NCBI GenBank assembly: GCA_937880175.1
Contig: CALFLO010000011.1
Location: 1 to 16,875 of the forward strand
Direction: 5' to 3'
Length of the DNA: 16,875 bases
From: an uncultured Gluconobacter sp.
Lineage (GTDB): Bacteria > Pseudomonadota > Alphaproteobacteria > Acetobacterales > Acetobacteraceae
Shown here in pieces: positions 8,793 to 15,125 of the stretch; the stretch's first letter is position 1, and each line of letters starts with the position of its first letter. A program made the position numbers and the translations under genes. Below the pieces are notes generated by a model, which was not told the DNA's origin, searched no databases, and saw only the letters and a list, made by a program, of their open reading frames with translations.

Positions 8793-8882
8793 TCTTTGGA
8801 AGCCCTGACCGCTGCGATCACGGATGATAACCGCCATAGTGAAGTGAGTTTTGGATCTGAACTCGGTGGAGATATCTGGTAA
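8784..8882 (+). pseudogene. MazE-type antitoxin gene, 5'-truncated remnant
   Basis: In the frame ending with TAA at 8880-8882, the sequence reads ADISLEALTAAITDDNRHSE followed by VSFGSELGGDIW. This is the C-terminal tail of MazE/PemI-type antitoxins, which usually run ...LDALLAAITPENRHGEVDFGPPVGKEVW and wrap the toxin. The upstream AbrB-like DNA-binding half is absent: before about 8784 the frame runs into the inverted-repeat region and has no suitable start. The stop codon is immediately followed by the toxin ATG, the normal mazEF arrangement. No functional antitoxin is expected. Confidence 0.72.
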
Positions 8883-9192
8883 ATGTCGGTGTGGGTGCCA
8901 GACTGCGGAGATATTGTCTGGCTGGAGCTTGATCCTCAGGGCGGACCTAAACAAGCCCGACATCGCCCGGCTGTCTCCCGCCAGCTATAACAAAAAATCC
9001 GGGATGATCGTCTGTTGCCCGACAACAACAAAGCTCAAAAGATATCGTTTTGAAGTACCCCTGACAGGAGAACCAGCAAGGGTCGTTCTCTCCGGTCAGG
9101 TTTGCAGTCTTGGCTGGCGTGCCAGACGAGCAAAGCATAAGGGCCCGGTTTCTGAAGCCGAACTTGAAGCGGTACGCGAGCTCGGCTACTAA
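8883..9192 (+). pseudogene. MazF/PemK-family endoribonuclease toxin, frameshifted
   Basis: Intact MazF/PemK proteins cleave mRNA and are held inactive by MazE. The start at 8883 directly follows the antitoxin stop. Frame one encodes MSVWVPDCGDIVWLELDPQG and GPKQARHRPAV, then goes off family and stops at 8988-8990 after 35 residues. The family sequence resumes one base out of phase as LSPASYNKKSGMIVCCP, TTTKLKRYRFEV, VVLSGQVCSLGWRARRAK and ends at 9192. The expected 'HRPAVVLSPASYN' is thus broken near 8968-8975. Compared with the family spacing, about eight bases are missing, consistent with slippage between CTGTC direct repeats. Read alone, the downstream frame from 8851 looks like a 113-residue protein, but its first 40 residues are out of frame with the family. 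With no antitoxin left, inactivation of the toxin would be expected. Confidence 0.85.
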
Positions 9193-9203
9193 TCGGATAA
9201 GAC

Positions 9204-9239
9204 CAGGGAAATCGAAAAAGGAGTATTTCGCTTTCCCTG
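9204..9239. terminator. Stem-loop between mazF remnant and phzF-family gene
   Basis: CAGGGAAA-t-CGAAA (9204-9217) pairs with TTTCG-c-TTTCCCTG (9226-9239), giving 13 base pairs with one mismatch and an 8-base loop. It lies 36 bases beyond the stop of the minus-strand PhzF-family gene and 11 beyond the plus-strand mazF remnant, a position expected for a bidirectional terminator. There is no strong U tract, so the assignment is tentative. Confidence 0.5.
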
Positions 9240-9275
9240 TCACAGGAGGCAGGCCACCCTGTGCGCCCCGAATGC

Positions 9276-10115
9276 TTATACGGTGATCGTTCCGGAAATA
9301 AGGGTTACGACATTCCCGCCGATCCAGATATCGTCACTAACTTTCTCCACGAAGACCTGACCAGCTCTTCGTAATGCGGCTCCCTGACTAGCTACATACT
9401 GTGCCGGTGCGATTCCGCTTTCGATCAGCCATTGAGCGATCCCGGCATTGAGACTTCCGGTCACCGGATCCTCCCACCCCTGTCCGTCTCCGACAAAGGC
9501 TCGCACCTCAAACTGGGCATCCGTACCGTCACGAGCGGGGTCCCACGCACCGACAACACCCACGTGCTGCCCTTGCAGCGTCTGCCAGTCCGGCTGAATA
9601 GCCAACACATCCCTCCGGCTAGGCAGTCGCAGGACCATCCAGCCGGGGCCATTATCTGCCCATTGCGCATTGAGAATATCATCAGGCGCCAGACGTAAAG
9701 CCGTGAGCGCATGTGTCAGGTCACCCGCCCCGACAGGACCTGTACGGCGCCTTGGCGGCGCGGCAAAGGCCAATCGGTCGGCCTGTTTGCGCACCGGAAC
9801 AAGGCCCGCACTGCATTCCTGTATGATCACATCGGATTTCGACGTATTTCCCAGAGACTGCCAGACAAACGCACTTCCGAGCGTTGGATGCCCGGCAAAA
9901 GGCAGTTCAGTCTGTGGCGTGAAGATCCGCACACGATAATCGGCATCCGGGTGCGTCGGCCTGAGAAGAAATGTCGTCTCGCTGAGATTGGTCCAGTTCG
10001 CGATCTGCGCCATCTGGACATCGGACAATCCATCGGCCCCAATAATTACGGCGAGCGGATTGCCACGAAAGGGCTCGGCAGCAAAAACGTCCACCTGTCG
10101 GAAAGTAAGGTCCAT
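9276..10115 (-). CDS. PhzF-family phenazine-biosynthesis-like isomerase/epimerase
   Basis: This is a 279-residue cytoplasmic protein of the PhzF/diaminopimelate-epimerase fold. Characterised members isomerise small hydroxy-acid substrates, but most bacterial members have no known substrate. The conserved opening FRQVDVFAAEPFRGNPLAV, the catalytic-glutamate segment NLSETTFL (E46), TPQTELPFAGHPTLGSA (residues 66-82) and the C-terminal EDPVTGS (215-221) are all present. Both lobes are complete and the length is normal. The start at 10115 has AGGAA eight bases upstream and lies two bases after the stop of the UrcA-family gene, so the two are cotranscribed and probably translationally coupled. A frame extending to 10148 would overlap the upstream gene and lacks support. 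No other phenazine genes are nearby, so a phenazine role is unlikely. Confidence 0.9.
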   Translation of the reverse strand: MDLTFRQVDVFAAEPFRGNPLAVIIGADGLSDVQMAQIANWTNLSETTFLLRPTHPDADYRVRIFTPQTELPFAGHPTLGSAFVWQSLGNTSKSDVIIQECSAGLVPVRKQADRLAFAAPPRRRTGPVGAGDLTHALTALRLAPDDILNAQWADNGPGWMVLRLPSRRDVLAIQPDWQTLQGQHVGVVGAWDPARDGTDAQFEVRAFVGDGQGWEDPVTGSLNAGIAQWLIESGIAPAQYVASQGAALRRAGQVFVEKVSDDIWIGGNVVTLISGTITV

Positions 10116-10117
10116 TG

Positions 10118-10552
10118 TCAGGGTTCCTGCGTCGTCGGGCCGATCCATGGATCGATTGCGTCGGCCAGATGTGTCAGCGTCGGGCTGTGGAAGGCCGCCA
10201 CCGTTCGGTTAAAGGTTTCATGATGGCAATCTGATCGTATGATCAATTCCTGCGTCGGAATGGAAAGGCCATCCATGGCCCCGCAGGCTTTCAGGGCGGC
10301 TCTGTCGATCCTGACCAGCAGGCGCAGTGCCCTGGCAGGATCGCTCAGATCCTGACGAACATAGGAAACATAGACCGTATCGGGACTGTCTTCAGCCTCC
10401 TGCGCCAAGGCAGGTTTATGGATGGCCATGAGAAGCAACAGCCCTGTGAAGATGGCGCAAAGCACTCCCAACGCTTTCACCATTTCCGGGATCTGTGTGG
10501 AGATGCTTGCTTCAGGTCGCAGGCGTGCGAGGTCCGTGACTGATTGCAACAT
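10118..10552 (-). CDS. UrcA-family secreted protein
   Basis: This is a 144-residue protein matching the UrcA family, small exported proteins of unknown function found in alphaproteobacteria. The core is visible: VYVSYVRQDLSDPARALRLL, then RIDRAALKACG and a second cysteine in IRSDCHH. The two cysteines could form a disulfide in the periplasm. A hydrophobic export signal (VLCAIFTGLLLLMA, then ALAQ/EAED) lies at residues 29-52. From the ATG at 10552 (AAGG seven bases upstream) the signal has a long N-terminal extension. An internal ATG at 10483 would give a textbook signal peptide and 121 residues but has a weak ribosome site, so the start is uncertain. It is the first gene of a two-gene unit with the PhzF-family gene and is divergent from a MocR-type regulator. 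Confidence 0.72.
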   Translation of the reverse strand: MLQSVTDLARLRPEASISTQIPEMVKALGVLCAIFTGLLLLMAIHKPALAQEAEDSPDTVYVSYVRQDLSDPARALRLLVRIDRAALKACGAMDGLSIPTQELIIRSDCHHETFNRTVAAFHSPTLTHLADAIDPWIGPTTQEP

Positions 10553-10674
10553 GGGAAAGCCTTATTGTTATAGTACAATCAAGACGAATCGATTCGATTG
10601 TTCTAGATTGACAACTCTTCCAAAGAGTTCAATCACTATATTGTCCTATTCCAATGACACTTACGGAGCCGGAT
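10553..10674. promoter_or_regulatory. Divergent control region with phased GATTG sites and dyads
   Basis: The spacer between the UrcA gene (minus) and the MocR-type gene (plus) is rich in repeats. GATT(C/G) occurs in direct orientation at 10591, 10596 and 10606, with inverted CAATC copies at 10576 and 10630. A 12-bp palindrome CGAATCGATTCG lies at 10585-10596. A perfect 7-bp dyad AACTCTT-cca-AAGAGTT lies at 10613-10629. A consensus -35 hexamer TTGACA (10608-10613) on the plus strand overlaps the dyad; the nearest TATATT (10637-10642) is 23 bases away, too far for a normal sigma-70 promoter. These are likely binding sites of the adjacent regulator (inference). Confidence 0.55.
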
Positions 10675-12078
10675 ATGTGGCAACCCGAACTTCAATCTGG
10701 TCCCATGCCACTGTACGAGCGGCTTGTCCTGGCCATGGCGCAGGATATCAAGACGGGACAGCTCGCTCCCGGCACAAAGCTGCCACCCCAGCGTGATCTG
10801 GCGTTCCGGCTGGGTGTGAGCGTAGGAAGCGTGACGCGGGCCTATGCGGAAGCAGAACGGCGGGGGCTCCTATCCGCTCACGTCGGGCGTGGATCGTTCG
10901 TACGGGGTACATTACCAGCCGTTCCGGATGTTCCCACGATCGAGCGCGGTTCTGTCGCGGGACAAAGCAGACGTGGACCAATTGACCTGCGGTGCAATAC
11001 ACCACCACCCGTTCCCCTGATGATGGATCTGAATGCTGCTTTGGCTACACTCATGGCACGCGGAGCGCTCGATCCTGCCGTCCATTACGTTCAGGGCGCG
11101 GGTTTGGCACATGTCCGGGAAGCCGGGGCGCAATGGATCGCACGGCATTATGGGCTGGATTTTGACGCCGGAAATCTGATCCAGTGCAACGGTGGCCAGC
11201 ACGCTATTGCACTGGTTTTCTCGTCGCTCTGCGCTCCAGGTGATACCGTTCTGTGTGAGTCCTCGACGTTTTACGGTGCACGCATGGCGGCAGACCATCT
11301 GGGCCTGAAGTTGATGGGCCTGCCGATGGATGACGAAGGGCTGCTACCCGAGGCTGTTGACCGGGCTGCAGCGGAAACTGGCAGTAGTCTGCTCTTCACG
11401 CTGCCGACGCTTCACAATCCGACGACCCGGACCATGTCGGAACAGCGCCGGAAGGAGATCGCGGCTGTTGCGCAGGCGCGTGATCTGCTGATTCTGGAGG
11501 ACGATGCCTATTACGCGTATTCCCAGCGCCCGCGTCAGATCGTGTCGTACGCACCCGAGCGGACACTGTATCTTGCAAGTCTCTCCAAAGGGATCTGTCC
11601 GGGCTTCCGTCTGGCCTTTCTGGCACTTCCGCCGGATCTGCCACGGGAAAGGCTCATGCGGGGTATCCGGGCCCTGGGGTACTGCCCGCCCGCGTTGGGA
11701 GCGCTGGTGTTCAGCCAGTGGGTCGAGGATGGCCGGATCGATGCCATAGCGCAGGCCGTTCAGGCAGAAGCCACTGCTCGGTGGAACCAGTCACGCTCCG
11801 TATTGGGTGATCTCGTCGCGCGGCCAGGTGCCTCGCATTCGCCTCATGCCTGGATGCCTATGTCGGCGCTTGATGCCGAACGCGTAACGGCGCGGCTGCT
11901 TCGCGCCGGTGTGGAAATCACGCCCCCCGATGCTTCTGCGGTCTCCTCGCAGGCTGACACCGGCCTGCGCCTTTGTCTCGGTGCCCCGGAAAGCAGGCAG
12001 GCACTGGAGCGTGCTCTCGCAATCATCAGGGAGGTTATCACCGGGCATGGGAGCGCCGACCGGGACGGAATCATCTAA
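10675..12078 (+). CDS. MocR-family regulator (GntR winged helix fused to aminotransferase-like domain)
   Basis: This is a 467-residue PLP-dependent transcription factor. The N-terminal GntR winged helix (about residues 6-77) contains LPPQRDLAFRLGVSVGSVTR, and the rest is a fold-type I aminotransferase domain. Family residues are present: HNPTTRTMS (N248), LEDDAYYAY (D276) and the Schiff-base lysine in SLSKGICPGFRLAF (K305). PLP, or a small amine or amino acid bound to it, is therefore probably the effector. The ATG at 10675 was preferred because GGAG lies six bases upstream; an ATG at 10654 adds seven residues but lacks a site. It is divergent from the UrcA-PhzF unit, and MocR regulators commonly control their divergent neighbour, so that is the probable target. 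Autoregulation is also likely, given the shared spacer. Confidence 0.9.
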   Translation: MWQPELQSGPMPLYERLVLAMAQDIKTGQLAPGTKLPPQRDLAFRLGVSVGSVTRAYAEAERRGLLSAHVGRGSFVRGTLPAVPDVPTIERGSVAGQSRRGPIDLRCNTPPPVPLMMDLNAALATLMARGALDPAVHYVQGAGLAHVREAGAQWIARHYGLDFDAGNLIQCNGGQHAIALVFSSLCAPGDTVLCESSTFYGARMAADHLGLKLMGLPMDDEGLLPEAVDRAAAETGSSLLFTLPTLHNPTTRTMSEQRRKEIAAVAQARDLLILEDDAYYAYSQRPRQIVSYAPERTLYLASLSKGICPGFRLAFLALPPDLPRERLMRGIRALGYCPPALGALVFSQWVEDGRIDAIAQAVQAEATARWNQSRSVLGDLVARPGASHSPHAWMPMSALDAERVTARLLRAGVEITPPDASAVSSQADTGLRLCLGAPESRQALERALAIIREVITGHGSADRDGII

Positions 12079-12282
12079 CCCGGTTTGCCCTACATCGGCC
12101 CAGCGATCCCGAGGAACGGAGAGCCTTGCCGACCACGTCAAACCGCCTGTGCGCTTCAGACCGTGCATATCCTCATTCTTCTTCACCATGGAAGGACCAC
12201 CGATGAGGCACTACCGAGCGAGTAGTAGGCTACTACCGACAAGTGGTCGTAAGTGACTGATTTCATTGGGTTTCTCGATGCA
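12079..12282. other. Intergenic region between MocR gene and tRNA-Ser
   Basis: No gene is supported here. The only structure noted is a short palindrome GTAGTAG-G-CTACTAC at 12222-12236. No T run follows it on either strand that would make it a clear terminator for the MocR gene or for the tRNA. Confidence 0.4.
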
Positions 12283-12373
12283 TGGCGGAGAGAGTGGGAT
12301 TCGAACCCACGGTACGCTATTAACGTACACACGCTTTCCAAGCGTGCGCCTTAAGCCGCTCGGCCATCTCTCC
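12283..12373 (-). tRNA. tRNA-Ser, anticodon GGA
   Basis: On the minus strand the acceptor stem GGAGAGA (from 12373) pairs with TCTCTCC. The D arm GGCCGAGCGGCTTAAGGC follows. The anticodon stem CACGC/GCGTG encloses TTGGAAA with anticodon GGA, reading UCC and UCU codons. A long class II variable arm and the T arm with GGTTCGAATCC follow. The CCA end is encoded (12285-12283). The long variable arm and the anticodon both identify serine. It begins 18 bases after the trpF stop on the same strand, so it may be processed from the trpF transcript. Confidence 0.96.
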
Positions 12374-12391
12374 TGTCGAGCGAGGCGGTGT

Positions 12392-13048
12392 TTACGAGAG
12401 CTTCGGCTTTAGATCAAGTGCCTTTCGGCTGTTCTGGACAAATTTTTCAATAAGTTCAGCGGATTTGCAGCCAGGAGCTGTCTCGACCCCGGAAGAGACG
12501 TCCACTGCCGGTGTCTGGCTTTCCTGGATTGCCCGCTGAACATTGAGGGGATTAAGCCCACCAGCCAGCATCCAGAATGAAGGAGCAGTCCAGTTCCGGG
12601 TCAGGGACCAGTCAAAAGTTCGACCCAGACCACCAGGACGGCAATCCTGTTCCTGCTTGGGGGCTTCGATGACATATCCTGCCATCTGCGGATCCATGGG
12701 CAGGTCTGAATGTCTGGCGATGCCACGGGCTTGCCAGACAGGGCGTCCGAACCGGGACTGGATTTCGGTAGCCCTTCCTGAAGTGTCATAGATCTGGAGA
12801 ATATCCAGCGGAACGGATTGAAGAACCTTTTCGATGAACCTGTCTTCGGATTTCACAAAAAGACCGACGCGGAGGGGGCCACCATCCTGAGCGCAAGGTG
12901 CACTCTCATGCAGGCGCGCCGCCTCGTCGGCAGTCACGAAGCGGGGTGAGGCCTCGCAGAATACGAGCCCGACCCAGTCAACCTTCAGTTGCGCGCACAG
13001 CAACATCGTCCTTGCATCACGAATTCCACAGATCTTGACGCCCGTCAT
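12392..13048 (-). CDS. trpF: Phosphoribosylanthranilate isomerase
   Basis: This enzyme catalyses the third committed step of tryptophan synthesis, converting N-(5-phosphoribosyl)anthranilate to CdRP. The 218-residue protein is a single (beta/alpha)8 barrel. The general-base cysteine is in VKICGI (C7) and the general-acid aspartate is in TFDWS (D146). Phosphate-binding elements LAGGLNPLNV (161-170) and VDVSSGVE..PGCK (182-195) are present. The usual LQLHG strand motif reads LQIYD here, a family variation not expected to remove catalysis. The start codon overlaps the pyrF stop (ATGA). No trpB or trpA follows, unlike the trpFBA order of many bacteria; a serine tRNA does instead. Confidence 0.94.
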   Translation of the reverse strand: MTGVKICGIRDARTMLLCAQLKVDWVGLVFCEASPRFVTADEAARLHESAPCAQDGGPLRVGLFVKSEDRFIEKVLQSVPLDILQIYDTSGRATEIQSRFGRPVWQARGIARHSDLPMDPQMAGYVIEAPKQEQDCRPGGLGRTFDWSLTRNWTAPSFWMLAGGLNPLNVQRAIQESQTPAVDVSSGVETAPGCKSAELIEKFVQNSRKALDLKPKLS

Positions 13049-13767
13049 ACGCTGGCCAGTTCCTCCATGATGGCTCTTGCAGCCAGGACGGGATCCACAG
13101 CTTTCGTGATGGGTCTTCCAACGACGATCCAGTCCGCTCCGGCACGCGCGGCCTCTGAAGGTGTCATGATGCGCTTCTGATCATTGGCGGCACTCCCGGC
13201 AGGGCGGATACCGGGGACGACCAGAACGGGTTCGTCACCGAGTGCATCTCGCAGAGGCGCGATTTCATGCGCCGAACAGACCAGACCATCAGCACCGGCC
13301 TCAATGGCCAGTTTACCAAGCCTGAGCACCTGTTCCTGTGGCGTAGCATTGACACCGACTTCCAGCAGCCCCGCAGCATTCATGCTGGTCAGGACCGTGA
13401 CGGCAAGGAGTTTCGGGCGCTTCGTCCCAGCGGGAAAGGCACTCTCAAGAGCCTCACGGGAACGGGCGATCATTTCCGAGCCACCGCTGGCATGAATTGT
13501 TGTGAGAACTGGCCGAAGCGGGGCGAGGGCAGACAGGCCCGAAGCGACAGTATGGGGAATGTCGTGCAGCTTGAGATCCAGAAACAGGTCATGCCCCGCC
13601 GATACGGCTCTTACTGCGTCCAGTCCGCAGGCATAGGTGAACTCAAGCCCCAGCTTGATGGCGTCAACGTCATTTTTCAGGCTGTCGGCCCAGTGCTGGG
13701 CTGTGGAACGGGATGCCGTATCAAGGGCTGCGATCAGTCGCGTGTGCCTGGCCATGGTAGAGATCAA
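13045..13767 (-). CDS. pyrF: Orotidine 5'-phosphate decarboxylase
   Basis: This enzyme catalyses the last step of UMP synthesis, decarboxylating OMP. It has 240 residues. The signature catalytic motif DLKLHDIPHTV (residues 64-74; D64, K66 and D69) is intact. LIAALD at the first strand, IKLGLE (K38), VVPGIRP and WIVVGRPIT at the phosphate-binding end are all present. The ATG at 13767 has AGAAGG four bases upstream and overlaps the lapA stop (ATGA). The later ATG at 13755 lacks such a site. It sits in the middle of lapA-pyrF-trpF with both junctions overlapping by four bases, a strong sign of one transcript with coupled translation. Confidence 0.95.
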   Translation of the reverse strand: MISTMARHTRLIAALDTASRSTAQHWADSLKNDVDAIKLGLEFTYACGLDAVRAVSAGHDLFLDLKLHDIPHTVASGLSALAPLRPVLTTIHASGGSEMIARSREALESAFPAGTKRPKLLAVTVLTSMNAAGLLEVGVNATPQEQVLRLGKLAIEAGADGLVCSAHEIAPLRDALGDEPVLVVPGIRPAGSAANDQKRIMTPSEAARAGADWIVVGRPITKAVDPVLAARAIMEELASV

Positions 13768-14102
13768 ACCTTCTGTTCAGGCTGGACGGGAGACGTGCCG
13801 GGAAGGGGGGAGCCTGCCGGGTTCTGAAGGCGGTCGAGGCGCTGGTGAAGATCAACGAGCTGGCTTTCCAGCGTGCGGACATGCTGCTCGGCCCGCCGTG
13901 CGCGCGAACGCTGCTGCATGTCGCCGATCAGACCGATCAGGAAGCCGAACAGGAGAGCGATCACCCCGACCCCCAGAACGAGCGTCCCGATGGACAGGTG
14001 CCAGCCGAAAGAAACCAGCCAGATGGGTTCCAGATCCGTATTGCTCAGGGCAAAAACGATCAGGACCGCAAGAAGAATGACGAGAATAAGCAGTCTGAGC
14101 AT
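13764..14102 (-). CDS. lapA: LapA-domain inner-membrane protein
   Basis: This is a small LapA (lipopolysaccharide assembly A domain, formerly YciS) family membrane protein. In enterobacteria LapA works with LapB in controlling LPS synthesis. Two transmembrane helices are visible: LRLLILVILLAVLIVFALS, then LSIGTLVLGVGVIALLFGFLIGL. They are separated by the family's NT.....WLVSFGW..S segment. A coiled-coil-like tail (QQRSRARRAEQHVRTLESQL, heptad-like to about RLDRLQ) and a Pro/Ser-rich end follow. The start at 14102 was chosen because AGGA lies eight bases upstream; ATGs at 14108 and 14138 are less well placed. Its stop overlaps the pyrF start. No lapB is in the window. Confidence 0.85.
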   Translation of the reverse strand: MLRLLILVILLAVLIVFALSNTDLEPIWLVSFGWHLSIGTLVLGVGVIALLFGFLIGLIGDMQQRSRARRAEQHVRTLESQLVDLHQRLDRLQNPAGSPLPGTSPVQPEQKV

Positions 14103-14545
14103 GAACATGGTCCTATCGTGCGACCTGCAGCGCAACAAGACGTGCGGGCAGGAAGAGTGTTTCCCTGTCAGCAGTCATGATAACCTGTGCAGGCGGTATC
14201 ATGCGCCGGTGCTGACTTTGCGCGAGACGGCGATATCATCCCCAACGTATCACCGAAAGGGATGATGGTGTCTGAAATCATCCCTTTCCGGTTATCGGGT
14301 ACCCGAGATGATGCAATCTTGTGTTTTCCTGTGATCTGAAAGCCGTTTTGACAAGAAAAGTGCTCCGATCATCCCAGAAACCGGACGCCGCTTGTGGCCG
14401 TTAGGGTTCGCCGGAACATACTCATCTGGCATCGCCCCGCTGGTCAAAACATAAACATCATGACAGAGTGCTGAGCGCCACATTTCCTTGCATTTCAGTG
14501 CAATATGAAATGTCGGGAATGACGACTGGATGAGGATGCAAGCCA
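14103..14545. promoter_or_regulatory. Divergent lapA/secB intergenic region with 12-bp hairpin
   Basis: This region should hold the promoters of the lapA-pyrF-trpF and secB units. The main structure is GAAAGGGATGAT (14255-14266) with its exact inverse ATCATCCCTTTC (14277-14288) around a 10-base loop. There is no T run, and the hairpin is not downstream of either gene, so it is more likely an operator, a leader structure or a relic than a terminator. A 21-codon frame (14178-14113, minus, MTADRETLFLPARLVALQVA) ends just before lapA. Nothing else coding is supported. Confidence 0.45.
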
Positions 14546-15067
14546 ATGAGTCAAACATATGCCGACACTGTCACAGGCAGTCCTGCCAGTCTGGATGTCT
14601 CGGATTCCCAGCCTTCTTCTTCGTCCCTTATCGTCGGTTCGCAGTATCTCAGGACATTGTCCATTGACGTGCAGAACACCCCGGACGTCTACAGGGACCT
14701 CCCGTCGCAGCCCCATATCGGGATGATGGTTGACGTCACGGGACGCCAGCTCGGGGATCAGCCGACGTTCGAAGTCAGTCTGGTCATCCGTGCGCAGGGA
14801 TTTGAGAGCGCACCGACACAGGACGCGCCCAACCCCAAGCTCCTTTACGAAATCACTTTGGCGTATGCTGGCCTGTTCGGGCTCACCGGCCGCATTCCGC
14901 AGGAAGCGGTTGAACCTCTTCTGCTGGTTGAAGCCCCGCGTTTTCTGTTTCCTCCCGCACGCAGCGTCATGCTGAACACGGTTCGTGAGGCTGGCTTCCC
15001 GTCGCCCAACATCCAGCCCATAGACTTCCATGAACTCTGGCAGAGCCGCCGCACACAGCAGCGCTAA
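14546..15067 (+). CDS. secB: Protein-export chaperone SecB
   Basis: This is the tetrameric cytoplasmic chaperone that keeps pre-secretory proteins unfolded and delivers them to SecA. The 173-residue protein contains the SecB core: SQYLRTLSIDVQNTP, then FEVSLVIRAQGF, LLYEITLAYAGLFGLTG and the strongly conserved EAPRFLFPPARSVMLNTVRE, ending in GFPSPNIQPIDFHELW. A Ser-rich N-terminal stretch of about 27 residues precedes the core, normal for alphaproteobacteria. The start at 14546 is preceded by GAGG about ten bases upstream. The gene is divergent from lapA and is followed 54 bases later by the glycosyltransferase-like gene. Confidence 0.95.
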   Translation: MSQTYADTVTGSPASLDVSDSQPSSSSLIVGSQYLRTLSIDVQNTPDVYRDLPSQPHIGMMVDVTGRQLGDQPTFEVSLVIRAQGFESAPTQDAPNPKLLYEITLAYAGLFGLTGRIPQEAVEPLLLVEAPRFLFPPARSVMLNTVREAGFPSPNIQPIDFHELWQSRRTQQR

Positions 15068-15074
15068 ACCGGGC

Positions 15075-15125
15075 ATGACAGATCTGCCGTTCCGCGTGTG
15101 GCTCCAGAGGATTCAGCTTCGATGA
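15075..15125 (+). CDS. Possible 16-codon leader frame overlapping the glycosyltransferase start
   Basis: An ATG eight bases after the secB stop opens a frame encoding MTDLPFRVWLQRIQLR. Its TGA (15123-15125) overlaps the ATG of the next gene as ATGA. This geometry is typical of translational coupling, but there is no clear ribosome binding site for the small frame and no conservation can be judged, so it may be chance. Confidence 0.2.
   Translation: MTDLPFRVWLQRIQLR

Noticed and set aside
8851..9192. Open 113-codon frame read as an intact novel protein
   Set aside because: Its first 40 codons are out of frame with the MazF/PemK family; it is the downstream half of a frameshifted toxin gene.
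10118..10552. Periplasmic chorismate mutase (AroQ-gamma type) for the small secreted protein before the PhzF gene
   Set aside because: The pairing with PhzF and the size suggested it, but the VxYxDLDLSxP...RIxxAAxxxCG pattern with a second Cys fits UrcA and no AroQ catalytic residues are seen.
13267..13827. 186-codon plus-strand frame across pyrF
   Set aside because: Antisense to pyrF, whose catalytic DLKLHD motif is intact; no independent coding signal.
14292..14558. 88-codon minus-strand frame in the lapA/secB spacer, overlapping the secB start
   Set aside because: No ribosome binding site, no family resemblance, and it would overlap the secB start region; left as non-coding.
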